Below are positions 45,381 through 57,885 of a DNA stretch of 64,000 bases, in pieces. The number at the start of each line of letters is the position of its first letter. The stretch's first letter is position 1. Below the pieces are notes generated by a model, which worked only from the letters and a program-made list of their open reading frames with translations, had not been told where the DNA came from and did not search any database. Origin of the DNA: Portulaca oleracea (taxonomy: Eukaryota; Streptophyta; Magnoliopsida; Caryophyllales; Portulacaceae); the NCBI GenBank assembly GCA_029582165.1, contig CM055868.1, positions 10,801,501-10,865,500 on the forward strand. The letters are read 5' to 3'. The translations under genes and the position numbers were made by a program.

Positions 45381-48300
45381 ATGGTTTACTTAAAGGAACA
45401 TCGTGTGCGAGACATCGTTTATCTTTCAATTGTTGATAAAAAGGAGACTAAGGCGAAACTTAGCACCCTCATTCCTTTTTGTTCTTCCTTACTTCGTCCT
45501 GGGGTGGATAAAATTCTGATTGCTCCTGTACCATGTCTTACGGCGCCTCTGGTAGTCAAACTTTTCAATGAAGCCCTTGATGGTTCCACGACCTATGTTC
45601 TTCATAGTGCCAGCTAAGGATGGCGATGGGTCGGGTTCGGGGCGGGTAGAGTCGTATCCTTACCCCTATCCATTTTCAAAATCAATACCCTTACCCTTAC
45701 CCATATTTAGCAAGTACTAAAAATTAGTACTCTTACCCGTACCCACCGGGTATGCGGGTATAACGGGTACTATTCGTGTATAAATAAAGATTAAATTATA
45801 CCACCCATTTTATACCCATATGCACAAATTTACGGATCGTATTCAGGTACTTCAACGACAATTTCAGGGTCTGTTTAAGTTCGAGTGGAGGAATTTGAAG
45901 GAACCCTAAACTAGAAAATAACAACGCAAATGGAAAAAGGAAGAAGGAAGTGTACTGACTTTCGAATTTAGATGTAGTGCAATAATATTAATATTGGTTT
46001 TCATGGGTTTTTTTTTCTGAAAGTATGGGTTGAACGCATGAAACAGACTGGGCTAAGTCCAATTGGATGTGGAGTATGGACTGCGTATGCGAGCATTGTG
46101 TAGGGTTTTAAGTGCGGGTCGGGTTGGGTCGGGTACCCATCGGGTCCTCCTCTGTACCTGTACCTGTACCCGGCCCATATCCATACCTACCCCATGCCCG
46201 TATGTTTTTAAAAAATAGCACCCATACCCATTTTTCCAAGGTCGGATAGGAGCGGGTACGAGTATTATTGCCACCCTTAGTGCCAGCCATGATGAGCAGT
46301 GTGATGTCACCACCAAATTCCCTCTACTTGGACGCAAGATCCTTTCCGGGGAATCACAACGGGGAACCAATCTAAGAGTATTTGGTGAGTTCTCTTTCAT
46401 ATCAAAATATTGGGAGTGGACAGAACACATCATTTCTTGTTTTGAGCCTCAGCTGAAACGTTGCTCACTTTTTGATGGGGTGTTTGCTTCATTATATATT
46501 ACGAACGCGAGTCAAATGTCTTTAGCGCCTTTTGTGAAGCTAGGTGCCTGCAGACCCATACTTTACACACCCTATTAGGGGAGATGTTTATTTCGTTATG
46601 GGACTTGCACAAACTCGGTGTCCTCCCCATTTTTGGAGCAATTTACGACGAAGCAGTGCCCGACCTAGCCGTCTTATTTGGGAAAAATAAGCAAAAGGAG
46701 AGGTTGATTCTGTCCGCCCGCCAACACTTGTTTGCTGCGTATAGCCTATTGAAAAATGGAGAAGATGGAGGCGTGACCTTTGAATGTTAGATTAATTTCT
46801 GGTGCAAAAAACCTAAGTGTTATGACCCTAATGCAAAGACGAAGAGCGTCAAGTATGACGCGTATCACTTGTCCTGGTAAGACTCATAATCTTACTGGTC
46901 ATATCTAACCTGAGACTTTAGAGTGGACTCCAGAGGAACTGGAAGTGTTAGACACTCTCGAGGTCTCGGAGCATAGGAGAGGGGTCACCTACTTATCAAC
47001 GTTCATATCTTGTTGGTTATGTATCTTTGTGCTTCCCAAGGACAATCACAAATTTATTCGTCCGGGGACATTTGAAGTGGCGACCAAGATGGCAACTGGA
47101 CAAGCCTTTAGTCTTTTCGTCCTTGTGCTGGCGAGCACATATCAAGGTTTGAACGACATTTCTAGGGAAACCAAACCTTCGCAATCTAAGTCTTATTTTC
47201 CAACCCACTACTTATAGAGTTGGATCACTAGTTACTTCAAAACACATTTCAGATTTGAACAATCTCCACCTGGAGCTTCTATGGTAGAACACTCGGGTTA
47301 TGGCAGAGTAAATTACAATATATTAAAGATACCCGAGAGCTTCTTCACTAGGGCATGTTGCGGATCAAGGCTGCACAATGGTCAACAAAAATAGGAATGA
47401 GACTTTTGAGGATGTCAAGAGTTTAGACGCAAAGAAGTTTAGTTATGTCATCGCTCTTCGTTTTGGATTCTTGCCTCTCCGACATGGTTGATCATTTTAC
47501 TTTGAGCCTTACAATCCCCATCACTTCTCCAGGAAGTTTGGGTTGTATCAAGAAGTCCCATGTGTACTTGGACTCAATCCTCGCACTCGCACAGTGGTGT
47601 CCACTGATGCCCTGTGTTATTGGACTGCATTGATGTCTAGGGGAACCCACCCGTCGATCACTTTACCTGGTCGCTCCTTACACCTTCGTGATTTTGTCAC
47701 TAGGGGATAACGCAGCTGGTGACATAAAGTGACGGTGCATGACCACAACACCAACGTCGATCATCTCAAACCCAAGAAAAAGAAGGTAAATGTCGCTAAT
47801 GTAGATCCTAAAGTAGAGTGAACTGGTGAGCTCATGGATGTTGACCCTGGCAATCAGGACGGGAGTGCACCAAATGATGACAATAGTGACCCGAACTTTG
47901 AGCAAAACTTTAAGTGTCGAGGGCAAAAGAAGCGCAAGGTCAATACTGTACAACTCCCAAGACCACCTCTTGAGGAAGAATTTTTTGATGACGTACAAAG
48001 TTGTCCAAGCGCATGAAATCTTGGCGAAGTAATCATGGCATTTTCACATTTTTTTTTGTATATGCCTATTTTCATAGTTTCATGCCTAACCCTTTTTTTT
48101 AACAGATTGGAACTTTTGACTTGGTTGATCATCCTACTACCGTAGTAGAGAAACAGTTGCTTGAGGCCGGGGATGTTGTCCCCAAATTTTCTGCCCCTAA
48201 CGCAAGTTCTCGCCCTGGCAAGAATATTGAGGTAGTGAGGAGGGCAGTATCATCGACAACAATCGATCCAACCGTAGACGATGGTAAGACTTTTCCTGAT

Positions 48301-49020
48301 TCCCCTGCATGTAGTGAGCACTTGGTCGAGGGGCCAACCCCTCTTGTGTTAGTGGCGAGGAAGATAGCTCCTGATACGGGGAGGATCGTGACTAGTGAGG
48401 CTGGGGATTAAATTGTTGTTGCCACGCCTGCCACGTCCGTTGTTTCCCTTTGGCCAAGGCCTTATTCTTAGAATGTCTTCATGGAGGGTATAAGAGCCAT
48501 GTGAGCTCAATTACTGACCAACCTAAAATATGTAGCACTCAAAGATGTTCCTAAGGTGTATGAAGGGCCCCAGTTGTATACCAAGCTATTAAGGTGCTCA
48601 AAGGCTATCTGGATCCTCTAAAGAAAAAGGCAGATAATTATGTGAGTAATGTGACCGCCTTCATAGCCTTGCAAGGAGCGGTTTCCACTCGATGTCATCC
48701 CGATGATTTTATCAGGGAGAGGTCTAACTTGTCCTGAGCAAGTTAAGCAGGCGTAGTTTGACCTTATCAAAGCAAAATGACAGGTTGATGCTTTGAGGGA
48801 GGAACATCGTGATGCAACTAGCCAGGTCGCTAACTTAGAAGAGCTATTTCATCTAGCTTCTGATAAGAAGAAACGACTTTGTGAGGATCTTGAAGCCAAG
48901 TCAACTCTTGTGACTACTATTGAAGTACAAGTCGTTGAGAGGGAGCGAACCGTTGTGGACCTTGAATTGTGCATGTCTTATCGCAAGAGGAAATCGACGA
49001 GCTAGAAAGACATGAGTGAG
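45381..49020 (+). pseudogene. Plant mobile domain (PMD, aminotransferase-like) ORF, broken
   Basis: Frames at 45381-45614, 46280-46560, 46584-46790, 46945-47217, about 47440-47800 and 47834-49005 together resemble the PF10536-type plant mobile domain. Recognisable are SLWDLHKLGVLPIFG, YDEAVP, FISCWLCIFVLP, RPGTFEVATKMATGQ and the later FSRKFGLYQEVP stretch. A basic linker (KPKKKKVNV), a Ser/Pro-rich part and a coiled coil (48793-48960) follow. Stops and frameshifts break it, and a hAT MITE interrupts it at 45615. Its position behind a minus-strand Tat integrase, in antisense, suggests it is an extra ORF carried by that element. Biochemical role unknown. Confidence 0.68.
45615..46279. mobile_element. 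hAT-type MITE in the PMD ORF
   Basis: A 665-bp element with TIRs TAAGGATGGCGAT and its near inverse (ATTGCCACCCTTA), flanked by the perfect 8-bp duplication GTGCCAGC (45607-45614 and 46280-46287). Eight base pairs is the hAT signature. The interior is built of ACCC/GGGT words (TACCCGTACCC, GGGTACGAGT). Removing it rejoins the PMD reading frame (HSAS then HDEQ). Confidence 0.88.
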
Positions 49021-49189
49021 CCGTGAAAGACCAGTGTTCTTTGCTTAAGCCTGATCGGCCCCACCAAAACTCCTTCATGGGTAATCTATGCTCTTATTCG
49101 GAAGCTATAACAATGAAAACGAGATTTTTTTTTTGTTTTTTGGGTGAGTAGTTTAGGCTCTTGCTCAGGAGCTGGCAAACATCACTTCT

Positions 49190-50152
49190 TCATGGGTAGT
49201 AGGGTTTCAAGGACTTAACATTAATCCACCCCACCAAAACTCCTTCGTCATCTACTATCACGTATGCGCTATTTGTGTAAACTTCACGAACAGCATATGG
49301 ATCATCCCAATTGGGTACAAACTTGCTCTTGCTTTGGTGCATCTTGATGATTGGTCTTCGCACCGCCATCACCAGGTCTCCCACTTGAAATGATTGTGGC
49401 TTAACCTTTTTTGTTAAATGTGCAAGACAGACGTGTTTGATAGCGCTCTAACTTCTATTACGGAACAATCTCTTCTCATCCAAACTCTTCTAGTCGGAGT
49501 TTGTGGTATTCATCCTAATTTCACCCATCTTGTACAGTAAGGCGCAAAGAGGGTATTTCAATTTCTAAGGGTAGGATGGCTTCTACTCCGTACAGCAAGG
49601 CCTAGGACGTTGATTGAGTTGGTGTTTTGTAAGTGGTGCAGTAAGCCTACAAAGCTTCTTCGAGTTTTTCATGCCAATCCCTCTTAGACTTTGTCAGTAT
49701 CTTTTTCAAGAACTTGCACAATGTCTTGTTGAAAGCTTCCACCAAACCATTTGCAGGCGCATTGTACATCAAGGATTTGTGCTGAGTAACTTTGAACTTT
49801 TCACATAGATCGGTCATCAGCTTGTTATAGAACGAGTTCCGTTATCAGTGATGACATATCGGGGAACGCCATATCGATAGATGATGTACATCCGAATGAA
49901 GTCAACAACGTTCTCGTTTTTTACCTCCTTTAGTGCAACTGCCTCCACCCACTTAGAAAAATAGTTAGTAGCGGCTAGGATGTACAAGTTCCTAGAAGAC
50001 GTCGGAGTCAAGGGTCCAACGATGTCAAGTCCGCACGCTTTAAAGGGCATAGATGTGTCTGTAGGATGTACCGACTCTGGCGATTGGTGCATTAGGTAGG
50101 CATGAAGCTGACATGCCTCACACCTCTTTTCATTGTTAATGCACTCTTCCAC
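49190..50152 (-). pseudogene. Tat gypsy integrase remnant
   Basis: Frame 49817-50152 has the CxxC of the zinc-binding domain (CEACQLHA) and the catalytic core with GLDIVGPL (first Asp), FSKWVEAVALK and VITDNGT (second Asp). Frame 49190-49384 is the C-terminal GPF/Y-type domain (FVPNWDDPYAVREVY). The segment between them is broken by stops. Confidence 0.88.
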
Positions 50153-50525
50153 TATGGTTGGCCAATAATAGCCCCTCCTTTTGACCCGATCATGTAACTT
50201 GGGTCTTGACTAGTGCACATCGCACACACCCGAGTGCGTTTCCTTCATGACTTGGTTTGCTTCTTCCTCAACTATACATCATAGCCAAATTCTGAGAATT
50301 GAGCGTCAATATAATGTCCCTTTGTAATAAAGAAAATGCGATGTTCTTGTTTGGATCCCTTTCCTATGCCTCGCATCATTCGGTAGCTTCCCATGCTCTA
50401 AGTAGTCAATCAATGGTGCCAATCTTCCTTTTCTACTTTAAATACAGAAACTGCATTTATCTTTTCCACAAATTCTGTTAGTGTGATCACCCTCTTGCCG
50501 CATATTGAAACCACGACGTCTTCCT

Positions 50526-51052
50526 CTACCCGCAGTGCCAAAGTGGTTGCAAGACCTGCGAGCGTGTCAACCTATTGTTGGCATTCCTAGGGATGTGATG
50601 CAACTCCACTGAGTTTAACATATTTAGGAGTTGTAAAGCATACTTGTGGTACGAAATCAAATCCTCCTTCTTGACCTCATATTCATTGAGAAGTGGTCTG
50701 ATAACTAGCTTAGAGTTACCATACACATCAAGATTCTTGACTCCCACCTCTATGGCCATTTGGAGTCCTCGTATGATGCCTGGTATTGAACTATATTGTT
50801 GGAGCACAATTGGGTAAGAACAAACTAATACGGAAGAATATGTCTCTTAGGGGAGACAAGAACCACTCTTGCTCTAGCACTGTCATGTCGTGCGTCACTA
50901 TCAAAACATATTTCCCATGGCGGCATTACGCCAAGAAAGAACACTTCCTCCCCAAGTAGCTCATTGTTCATCTCCCAATCATTGGGAATTCCATGATCGA
51001 TCGGAAAATCTGCCAGCGCTTGTCTCTTGACGACCTTTTGTGGTACATACAC
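50526..51052 (-). pseudogene. Second (archaeal-type) RNase H of Tat gypsy
   Basis: Frames 50825-51052 (RQALADFPIDHGI, PPWEICFDSDA with the first acidic residue) and 50526-50807 (LQMAIEVGVKNLDVYGNSKLV, HHIPRNANN) correspond to the extra RNase H typical of Tat elements. The usual DS of the active site appears as NS, and frames are split, so it is inactive. Confidence 0.8.
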
Positions 51053-51094
51053 AATATCATGTTGTTCTAAAATGACAACCCACTTTACTAATCA

Positions 51095-52051
51095 TCAACT
51101 AAGTACCGGCCTTGATAGGATGTACTTGATTGGGTTAGCCATGAATATCACCTGAACTATGTTTGCTTGCATGTAGTGCCTCAACTCTTGTACAATGAAT
51201 ATGAGGGCTATGCATGTCTTTTCAATTAGGGAGTGGTTCAACTCAACCCCAACCAAGGTCCGAATCAAGTAGTAAAGAGCCCTTTCCTTACCATTTTCAG
51301 TATCTTGAGCACACAATGCACCCAACGACTTCTCTTGCGCGGCAATGTACAAAATATGAGGTTTGCCCGAAATCGGTGCTCCTAAAACGAGCGAACTTGA
51401 CAAATATTCCTTGATACTCACGAAGGCCTTTTGACAAGATTCATCCCATTCAAATGTGGTGCCCTTCTTCATCAAGTGATTAAATAGATGGCAACGACCG
51501 ACTTAGTTTGATATGAACCGCCTGATATACGCCAGTCGACCTTGTAGACCACGCAAAAACTCCTTGAGAGTCTTAGGTTCGGGCATGCCTTAGATGGCTT
51601 TGACTTTAGCCTGATAAATTTTGATACCCTTGTGTCACACGCCCAAGCCTAAGAATTTTCCAGAAGTAACACCGAATGCGTACTTCAATGGATTCATTTT
51701 CGGTTGGCATTTTGGAAGCCTCTCGAAAATTCTGCGGAGATCATTCAAGTGGTAATTCCTTTTCCATGATTTAACCACTAGATCATTAACATAGCACTCC
51801 ACTGTCTTATGCAACATGTCATAAACGATGCATTGCATCACCCTTTGATATGTGTCTCTCTCATTCTTTAATACAAAGGGCATAACTTTATAGCAAAATA
51901 TATCTTTCGGTGTGCAAAAAGCAATTGCTTCTTGGTCCTCGGGTGTCATGTAAATTTGGTTGTACCTCGCTGTACAATCCATGAAAGACAAGGCCTCATG
52001 TCTAGTGGTGGAATCGATCTTGAGTTCGGTGATAGGAAATGGGAAGTCATC
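51095..52051 (-). pseudogene. Tat gypsy reverse transcriptase (3' part) and first RNase H
   Basis: Frame 51635-52051 contains the RT palm (MDCTARYNQIYM, CYKVMPFVLKN). The catalytic YVDD reads YVND here, which abolishes one catalytic Asp. Frame 51095-51475 is the connected RNase H (FEWDESCQKAF, YIAAQEKSLGAL). The RT is cut at 52051 by the solo LTR; its N-terminal part resumes at 54383. Confidence 0.85.
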
Positions 52052-53759
52052 TGTAGGACCCTGGGAAAAAGTGACCCTTTTCCTGTGATGCGCCACTTAA
52101 GTGATTAGGAGTCGACTAAGGTTGCTTAATCCTTGAATAAGGATGCTTTTACTTTATGAAATTCATTTTCGGGTTGATGAAACTTTATTCATTTATTCAC
52201 CTATTTATATTACAAAAATACTCGAAATTACACAAAAAATATTTTACTAATGATTTGCATTTAATTACCCATTAATTTTGGGCCGGAGAGGAAAGACGAG
52301 ACCCATCTAAAAGAGTTAAAGGCCGCTTAGCCTTTAACAATTCTTTGAATGGGCCTGTCTGTCATCGACCCAAGAGAAAATAGACAGAAAATGATAAAGG
52401 TCAGGCGGCCTTTATCATTTTCTGGGCCCTTTTCTCTTGACCGATTCCTTAATTTATGAAACGTAATGTAAAACCATTAGCAATTTTTTTTAATAATAAC
52501 GTGTATTTTTAATAATTAAATGGTTTTATAAAAGAGAAAGAATCGTCAGCCGATTTAAGGAAACCGGTCTACGAACCCAATTTCTAAGCTCGGGGGTAAG
52601 GTTACGAATCTGAGAATTAAAAGAACTCTCGAATTCGTCTGTTAGAAAACAGACTCTACTAAAATTGAACTTGAAATGAAAAGAGCGGGGAGAAATTTAA
52701 TAAATTTCACAACGTTATATTCTTGAACATGCAATATAAAATAAAGAGGTTTTCTTTTACAAAACGTTTACAAACAAAGGAATTAAAGCACAAATTACAT
52801 AATTAAATACAATAATAATGAAAAGCAAACCTTGCTTAATGGTGGATGTTTGAATGTGAAGATCAACCCCTTGATTTAGCCTTGGTTTGGGAGCTCGGAT
52901 GGAAGAATGCATATCAGAACGATTAGGAGAAAGGTGTAAGAATGGTAATATGGTGATGATGAGAGTGATTATGGGAATATTAGAGAAGGAGAATGGGTAT
53001 AATAGAGAGGATTTTGAGAGAGTTTTGTTGGAATGATGATAATAGTTGATGATGAATGTGTGAAAATGGTGAGGTATTTATAGGTGGAGGATGAGTGTTT
53101 AAGAGGGAAAATGCGAGAGACATATCCCAACGATCATGCCCCTCCATGCAAGCCTATAGGTCATACGACCTTTGGCAGTTATTTTGGTCAATCTGAGTCA
53201 AATAACACATGTGCTATGATCATGGGATTGCATGAGAATTGAGGCGCCAAAATCAAAACAATTTGCAAAGGTCAGGCGGCCTATAGGATTAAAGGGCACG
53301 GATCGACGACGTGGCGGATGAAGGCGGGCCGCTACTCCATGCAAAGGTCATATGGCTTTTGTCAATTTCTACTGGGCCAGATTCGCGTTTTGGGCCTGGT
53401 TTCTGGGCATGAGAATTGGTAAAAGCCTCTTAGCCTTTGTAACTGGCTAAGTGCAACTTCGAACGATCATAACTCTTTCATCCGGACTTTGATTGAGGCG
53501 ATTCAAAAGGCGTTGGAAAGCTTATGATGTGTACTTTACTCTCATCAAAAGAATATGGCCAACGAGACTTGTGGAAAAAATGAGATTCGAAATGGTGGGC
53601 ATATGTATGTGGAAAGGGTGAAAAATGAAGGTTTTTTGTAATGGGTTGGCCCGGTAGCTTTTGATTGAGGAAGGCCCATTGGATTTGCTTTCCTTTTAGC
53701 CTCTTTTCCTATTGTGCTTGATTTGTACACTTCTCCCGGTACAAAATCCGGTGTCTACA
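52052..53759. mobile_element. Solo LTR (1,708 bp) in Tat RT
   Basis: Starts TGTAGGACCC, ends GGTGTCTACA and is flanked by the 5-bp duplication TCATC (52047-52051 and 53760-53764). No internal region, so it is a solo LTR left by recombination. It contains several variants of the imperfect palindrome AAAGGTCAGGCGGCCTTT (for example near 52397, 53269 and 53343). The short ORF at 53545-53730 is not protein-like. Confidence 0.88.
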
Positions 53760-53771
53760 TCATCTTTCGAG

Positions 53772-54372
53772 GAGTTAATTACATTTACCCTACCTGACTT
53801 ATGTGGTAATAGTTTTTGCACACCCGACATTTGAGAAATAATTTTCACCCTACATGACATTTAAGTGGTCATAAATTTAAAGCTCCTCAGGTATGTAATA
53901 ATTGATTTTTTATTGACTTTCCCGGTAAATTGTAAAAAAATAAATATGAAGTGACCTTTATACCCTTGTTATTATTTCCTTTGACTTTCAATTAAATGTG
54001 AAATGACTTTTGTACCCTTAGTATTAATTGTTATGACATTTTAAAACCGAACCACTCCACTGATTCCCCTGATTCCTCTCCCTGGCACCTCTCCCATACA
54101 GAAAATGAAAACCTAACCCCTCCCAAACCACCATGTTTGTCTTCTACTCTCCAACATAGTCTTTTCCTTCTCAAATTAAAGGGAAGCATCGTAATTTCAC
54201 ATAGTGATATAGGGGTATTATTGTATTTTTCCATTTCTGATGACAAGTTACCAGATTCTAACACTAAAAATCACTTTCACTAAATGTCAGGTAGGGTGAA
54301 AATTATTTCCCAAATGTCGGGTGTGCAAAAATTATTACCACATATGTCAGGTAGGGTAAATGTGATTAACTC
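53772..54372. mobile_element. Mutator-like MITE
   Basis: A 601-bp element with TIRs of about 95 bp (left GAGTTAATTACATTTACCC, right its near inverse) and a perfect 10-bp duplication ATCTTTCGAG (53762-53771 and 54373-54382). It lies only 12 bp from the solo LTR. Removing both insertions rejoins the RT sequence (KDD then FPFPITEL). The GAGT terminus resembles that of the element at 17186. Confidence 0.88.
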
Positions 54373-54382
54373 ATCTTTCGAG

Positions 54383-54650
54383 CACGCCTCATTTAGGTCT
54401 CAAAAATCTACACAAACATAGAGCTAGTCATTCTTCTTTCTCACCGGGACGATGTTGGCGATCCATGTAGGGTACTTCACCTCACGAATGAATCCTACCT
54501 CGATGAGTTTGTTCACCTCCTTTTTGTTTCTTGGTACTAACTTCGGGCGAAAACATCGTTGGGGTTGCTTTTTAGGGGGTGCTCCTCTCTTGATGGACAA
54601 GCGATGACTGACCACTTTTGGGTTCAACCCAGGAAGTATGCAAAGAGCTA
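54383..54650 (-). pseudogene. Tat gypsy RT, N-terminal part
   Basis: Minus frame 54424-54627 encodes LSIKRGAPPKKQPQRCFRP, EVNKLIEVGFIREVKYPTW and VPVRKKND, the start of the Tat RT. The following DLNEACSKD part leads to the MITE junction. Upstream sequence (LGLNPKVV) ends near 54650, where the element is truncated against another repeat. Confidence 0.85.
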
Positions 54651-55732
54651 AATTATCTAACTTAAGCTTGATTCACCTTTGAGTTTGTGATGTCTGTGCA
54701 GCTCAAACTAATCAGAGTGCAACTGAGCTGGACTACACCAACTCACTACTCAGGCCTTTGCTGATTCAACTTAAGCTCTCCTTATAGTTAGGAAGCATCA
54801 AGGAACAAAAGACAAATAAAAGAACAAGGATAGGCTTGTGCTCTAACTGTTGCAGACCACACCACAGCTACAAAACACATGGACAACACTCTACTCACAC
54901 TTGTAGCTACATACCACATCACTGCAAGTGTAAATCAAGCTACTTACCACCTGCTAAGCTTGCCAAGGCTTAGTTACCGTAAAGTAGAAGCTAGAGTTGT
55001 TAGATACTTACAAACAAAGAGAAGCAAAGCTCCACCTATTTCATAAACTCAGATAATATGAAATGGTACAAAAGTTGAGGTAAAATATAAACCAAGCAAG
55101 TTGTTGCGTTGCTAAGCTGAGCTAATGAGGTTTCCTAGTGTGAAGAAACCTCTAATCAACCTACTAAGTACATTATTACATCATAATGAGATGCTTAAGA
55201 CTAATAATGTACATAATTATAGTGATTAGGACCAAAATTAGACACAAATGGAAAATGTTTGCTGGTGCCTCTATTTAGTCCACCTCCTGCTTCAGTATGC
55301 ATCTTTCACCCTTCTTTTGGTATTAATTAACTTCTTGGCTCCTGAGCGCTGTTCTTACTAAGAATTACTGAGGTAATAATAGGCCAAGTAAAGAAAATGA
55401 CCAAATACCCTCAATCAAACATGAAATTCCCATATTTGTTTTCAGCTTGCTATACTAGTGCCCTTCCTCGGTTGTCGTTGCGATAGAAAATGCCTAGGGA
55501 CAACAATAGGCTCCACTCCTCGATCATAGGTATTAGAAACATCAAAGAATGCATAGAAACCATCAGCTCTCATTGTCATCCACTACACAACTTGTGGAAG
55601 CCTTAGGAACCCTACTTAATAGGCTGGGGTTCTTCCAAAAACTCAATCTAAGAAACTGAGTGTTGTTCTAAGGCCAAGCTGCTCTTCATGCTTGATCCTG
55701 GGGTAAGTAGATGCTTCATTTCTAGGCCTACA
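54651..55732 (-). repeat. Probable 3' LTR of second gypsy element
   Basis: Lies directly downstream (minus strand) of an integrase end and of a purine-rich stretch (GGGAGGAGGGTCCAAGGGGAG, two overlapping short tracts within 55733-55755). The minus strand then reads TGTAGGCCTAG, a plausible LTR start, giving the + end ...CCTACA at 55732. The other end is not defined. No ORF of interest. Confidence 0.45.
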
Positions 55733-55765
55733 AAACTCCCCTTGGACCCTCCTCCCATTTCTCCT

Positions 55766-57885
55766 TTATTGCTGCAGAATGAGGGACTTAATCCCTCCTA
55801 AAATTCCAGCTATATCCCATGAAATGCGGGATCTGCTTGGAATATCATATGGGAAAGTCCACCCTTGGGATGTTGCATGATCCCTAGCTAAGGCTATGGG
55901 TGAGAGATCTCCATCATCCTCCCCTGGTCGGGAGAAGTTTGCCCTCAAACTTGGTAATCCCTTTTCTTCAGGATAATATAGCCTTAAGTTTGCAACATTA
56001 AAAGTAACACTGCCTCCATAATCTTCTAAAAGATCAAGCTTATAAGCATTCTCATTCACCTGCTCTAGAACTTCTAAAGGACCATCTGCCCATGATACAT
56101 GCTTTCCTTTCCTTTTACTTGGAAATCTATCCTTCCTGAGATGAATTTAAACCATATCCCCTGGCTAAAAAAACTATTTTCCTTCTCTTTTTATTTGTTG
56201 TTGCTGCTGCTATCTTCTCATTGTGCTTCTATATCTGTTGTTGGATATGCTGGTGAAACTCCTTAATTTGTTTGGCTCTGGCCTCAACTTCATAACTAAA
56301 CTTCACAGTAGTGGCTTGAGGAGCTAAATCCAAAGGAGTGATTAGATTTTGCCCATAAACCACCTGAAAAGGAGAATATCACATGGCCTTGTTGGGTGCT
56401 TTATTGAAAGAAAATTTAGCTTGTGGCAGCAATGTATCCCAACTTCCTTTACTCCTACTCACCAATCCCCTTAACAAAGTTCCTAGGGTCCTATTGGTGA
56501 CTTCTGTCTGCCCATCAGTCTAAGTGCCGCAGGTAGTACTGAACTTCAGCTGAGTTCCCATCTTCTTCCACAAAGTGATCCAAAAATGACTCAGAAATTT
56601 TGTCTCTATCTGAAACCATAGACCATGGTATCCCATGCAATCTGACTATCTCTTGCAAATATAGGTCAAACACTCTCACATCATCATAAGTAGTATGACA
56701 GGGATTAAAATGAGCCATGTTCGAGAATTGATCAACAACTACCATAATAGAGTCCTTACCTCTCTGTGTTCTAGGTAATCCCACTATGAAATCCAAGCTG
56801 ACATCCTCCCAGGGACTTGTAGGAATAGGCAGAGGTGTGTACAACCCTTGAGGTAGGCTGTGACTCTTGAACAATTAGCATATATTACACCTCTTCACCA
56901 AATGCTCTACATCTTTACTCATCTTGGGCCAGAAATAATGTCCTTTCAGCATGATTAAAGTCTTCTCAATGCCAAAGTGACCAGCTAAACTCCCTCCATG
57001 AACTTAAGAAATAAGAAACTTCATCAAACTGCTTTTAAGTATACACAACCTGGTTCCTTTGAATAAAAACCCTTGGTGTATATGATACAGATATTGGGGA
57101 TGCTGCTAACATGCCAAATACTTCTCATTGAAATCTTCATCATCATAATAAAGAACCTTGAACGGTTCAAACCCAAGAACTCTGGAGTCTAGAATATGCA
57201 ACAAGAAATACCTCCTAGATAATGCATCAACTCCCTTGTTCATATTCCCTGACTTGTGATGTATCATAAAGTGAAATGACGACATAAACTCTACCCATTT
57301 TGCATGTCAAGGATTGAGCTTGTGATGTCCTTGAATGAACTTCAAGGTTCCATGATCACTATGAAGTATGAATTCTCCTCCCACCAAATAATGTCTCTAG
57401 TGCTCCAAAGCTCTGATGATTGCATAAAATTCTTTGTCATAGGTGTTATACTTCCTCTTTACTTCATTAAGCTTCTCACTAAAGTAGGCTACAGGCCCGC
57501 CTTCCTGAGTCAAGGCAGCTCCTATACCAACTCCGGAAGCATCACACTCCACATCAAATACCTTGGAAAAACTAGGTAAAGCCAGTGCTGAGGCTGTTGT
57601 AAGCTTCTCTTTGACCATCTTAAAGGCTCTCTGAGCAGTAGGATTCCATTGAACGGTCTTGGGCTTGACCAATTCAGTCATTAGAGCCATTAAGATACTA
57701 AAATTTCTCACAGATCTCCTGTAAAATGAACCCAGACCATGAAAGCTTTTGACTTGCTGAGTAGAACTGGGCACAAGCCACTCTTGACTGGCCTTAATCT
57801 TGTCTTGATCCACCCAAATTCCTTCTGCAAATACAATATAACCAAGAAAGATGACTTAGTTTGTAAAAAATTGGCCCTTCTTTAG
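55766..57885 (-). pseudogene. Second Ty3/gypsy pol fragment (RNase H and integrase)
   Basis: Minus order: RNase H (57397-57813; [52 protein letters not shown]), integrase zinc domain (about 56870-57000, GHFGIEKT and KRCNIC with a stop after it), core (56515-56874; [34 protein letters not shown]), and C-terminal end (55766-56059; NENAYKLDLLEDYGGSVTFN). Similar in type to the intron 21 gypsy element but a different family. It is cut off at about 57885 before the RT palm. Several stops. Confidence 0.85.

Larger units (their letters stand above)
44140..54650 (-). mobile_element. Tat-lineage Ty3/gypsy retrotransposon, 5'-truncated
   Basis: Minus-strand order from the right: RT (54627 leftwards), RNase H, a second archaeal-type RNase H, integrase, then a + strand (antisense) plant-mobile-domain ORF, a tandem-repeat region, polypurine tract and LTR. 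The second RNase H and an extra antisense ORF behind integrase are hallmarks of the Tat clade (Ogre, Grande, Retand). All genes carry stops or frameshifts. Three later insertions sit inside: a hAT MITE (45615), a solo LTR (52052) and a Mutator-like MITE (53772). gag and 5' LTR are missing. Confidence 0.75.
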
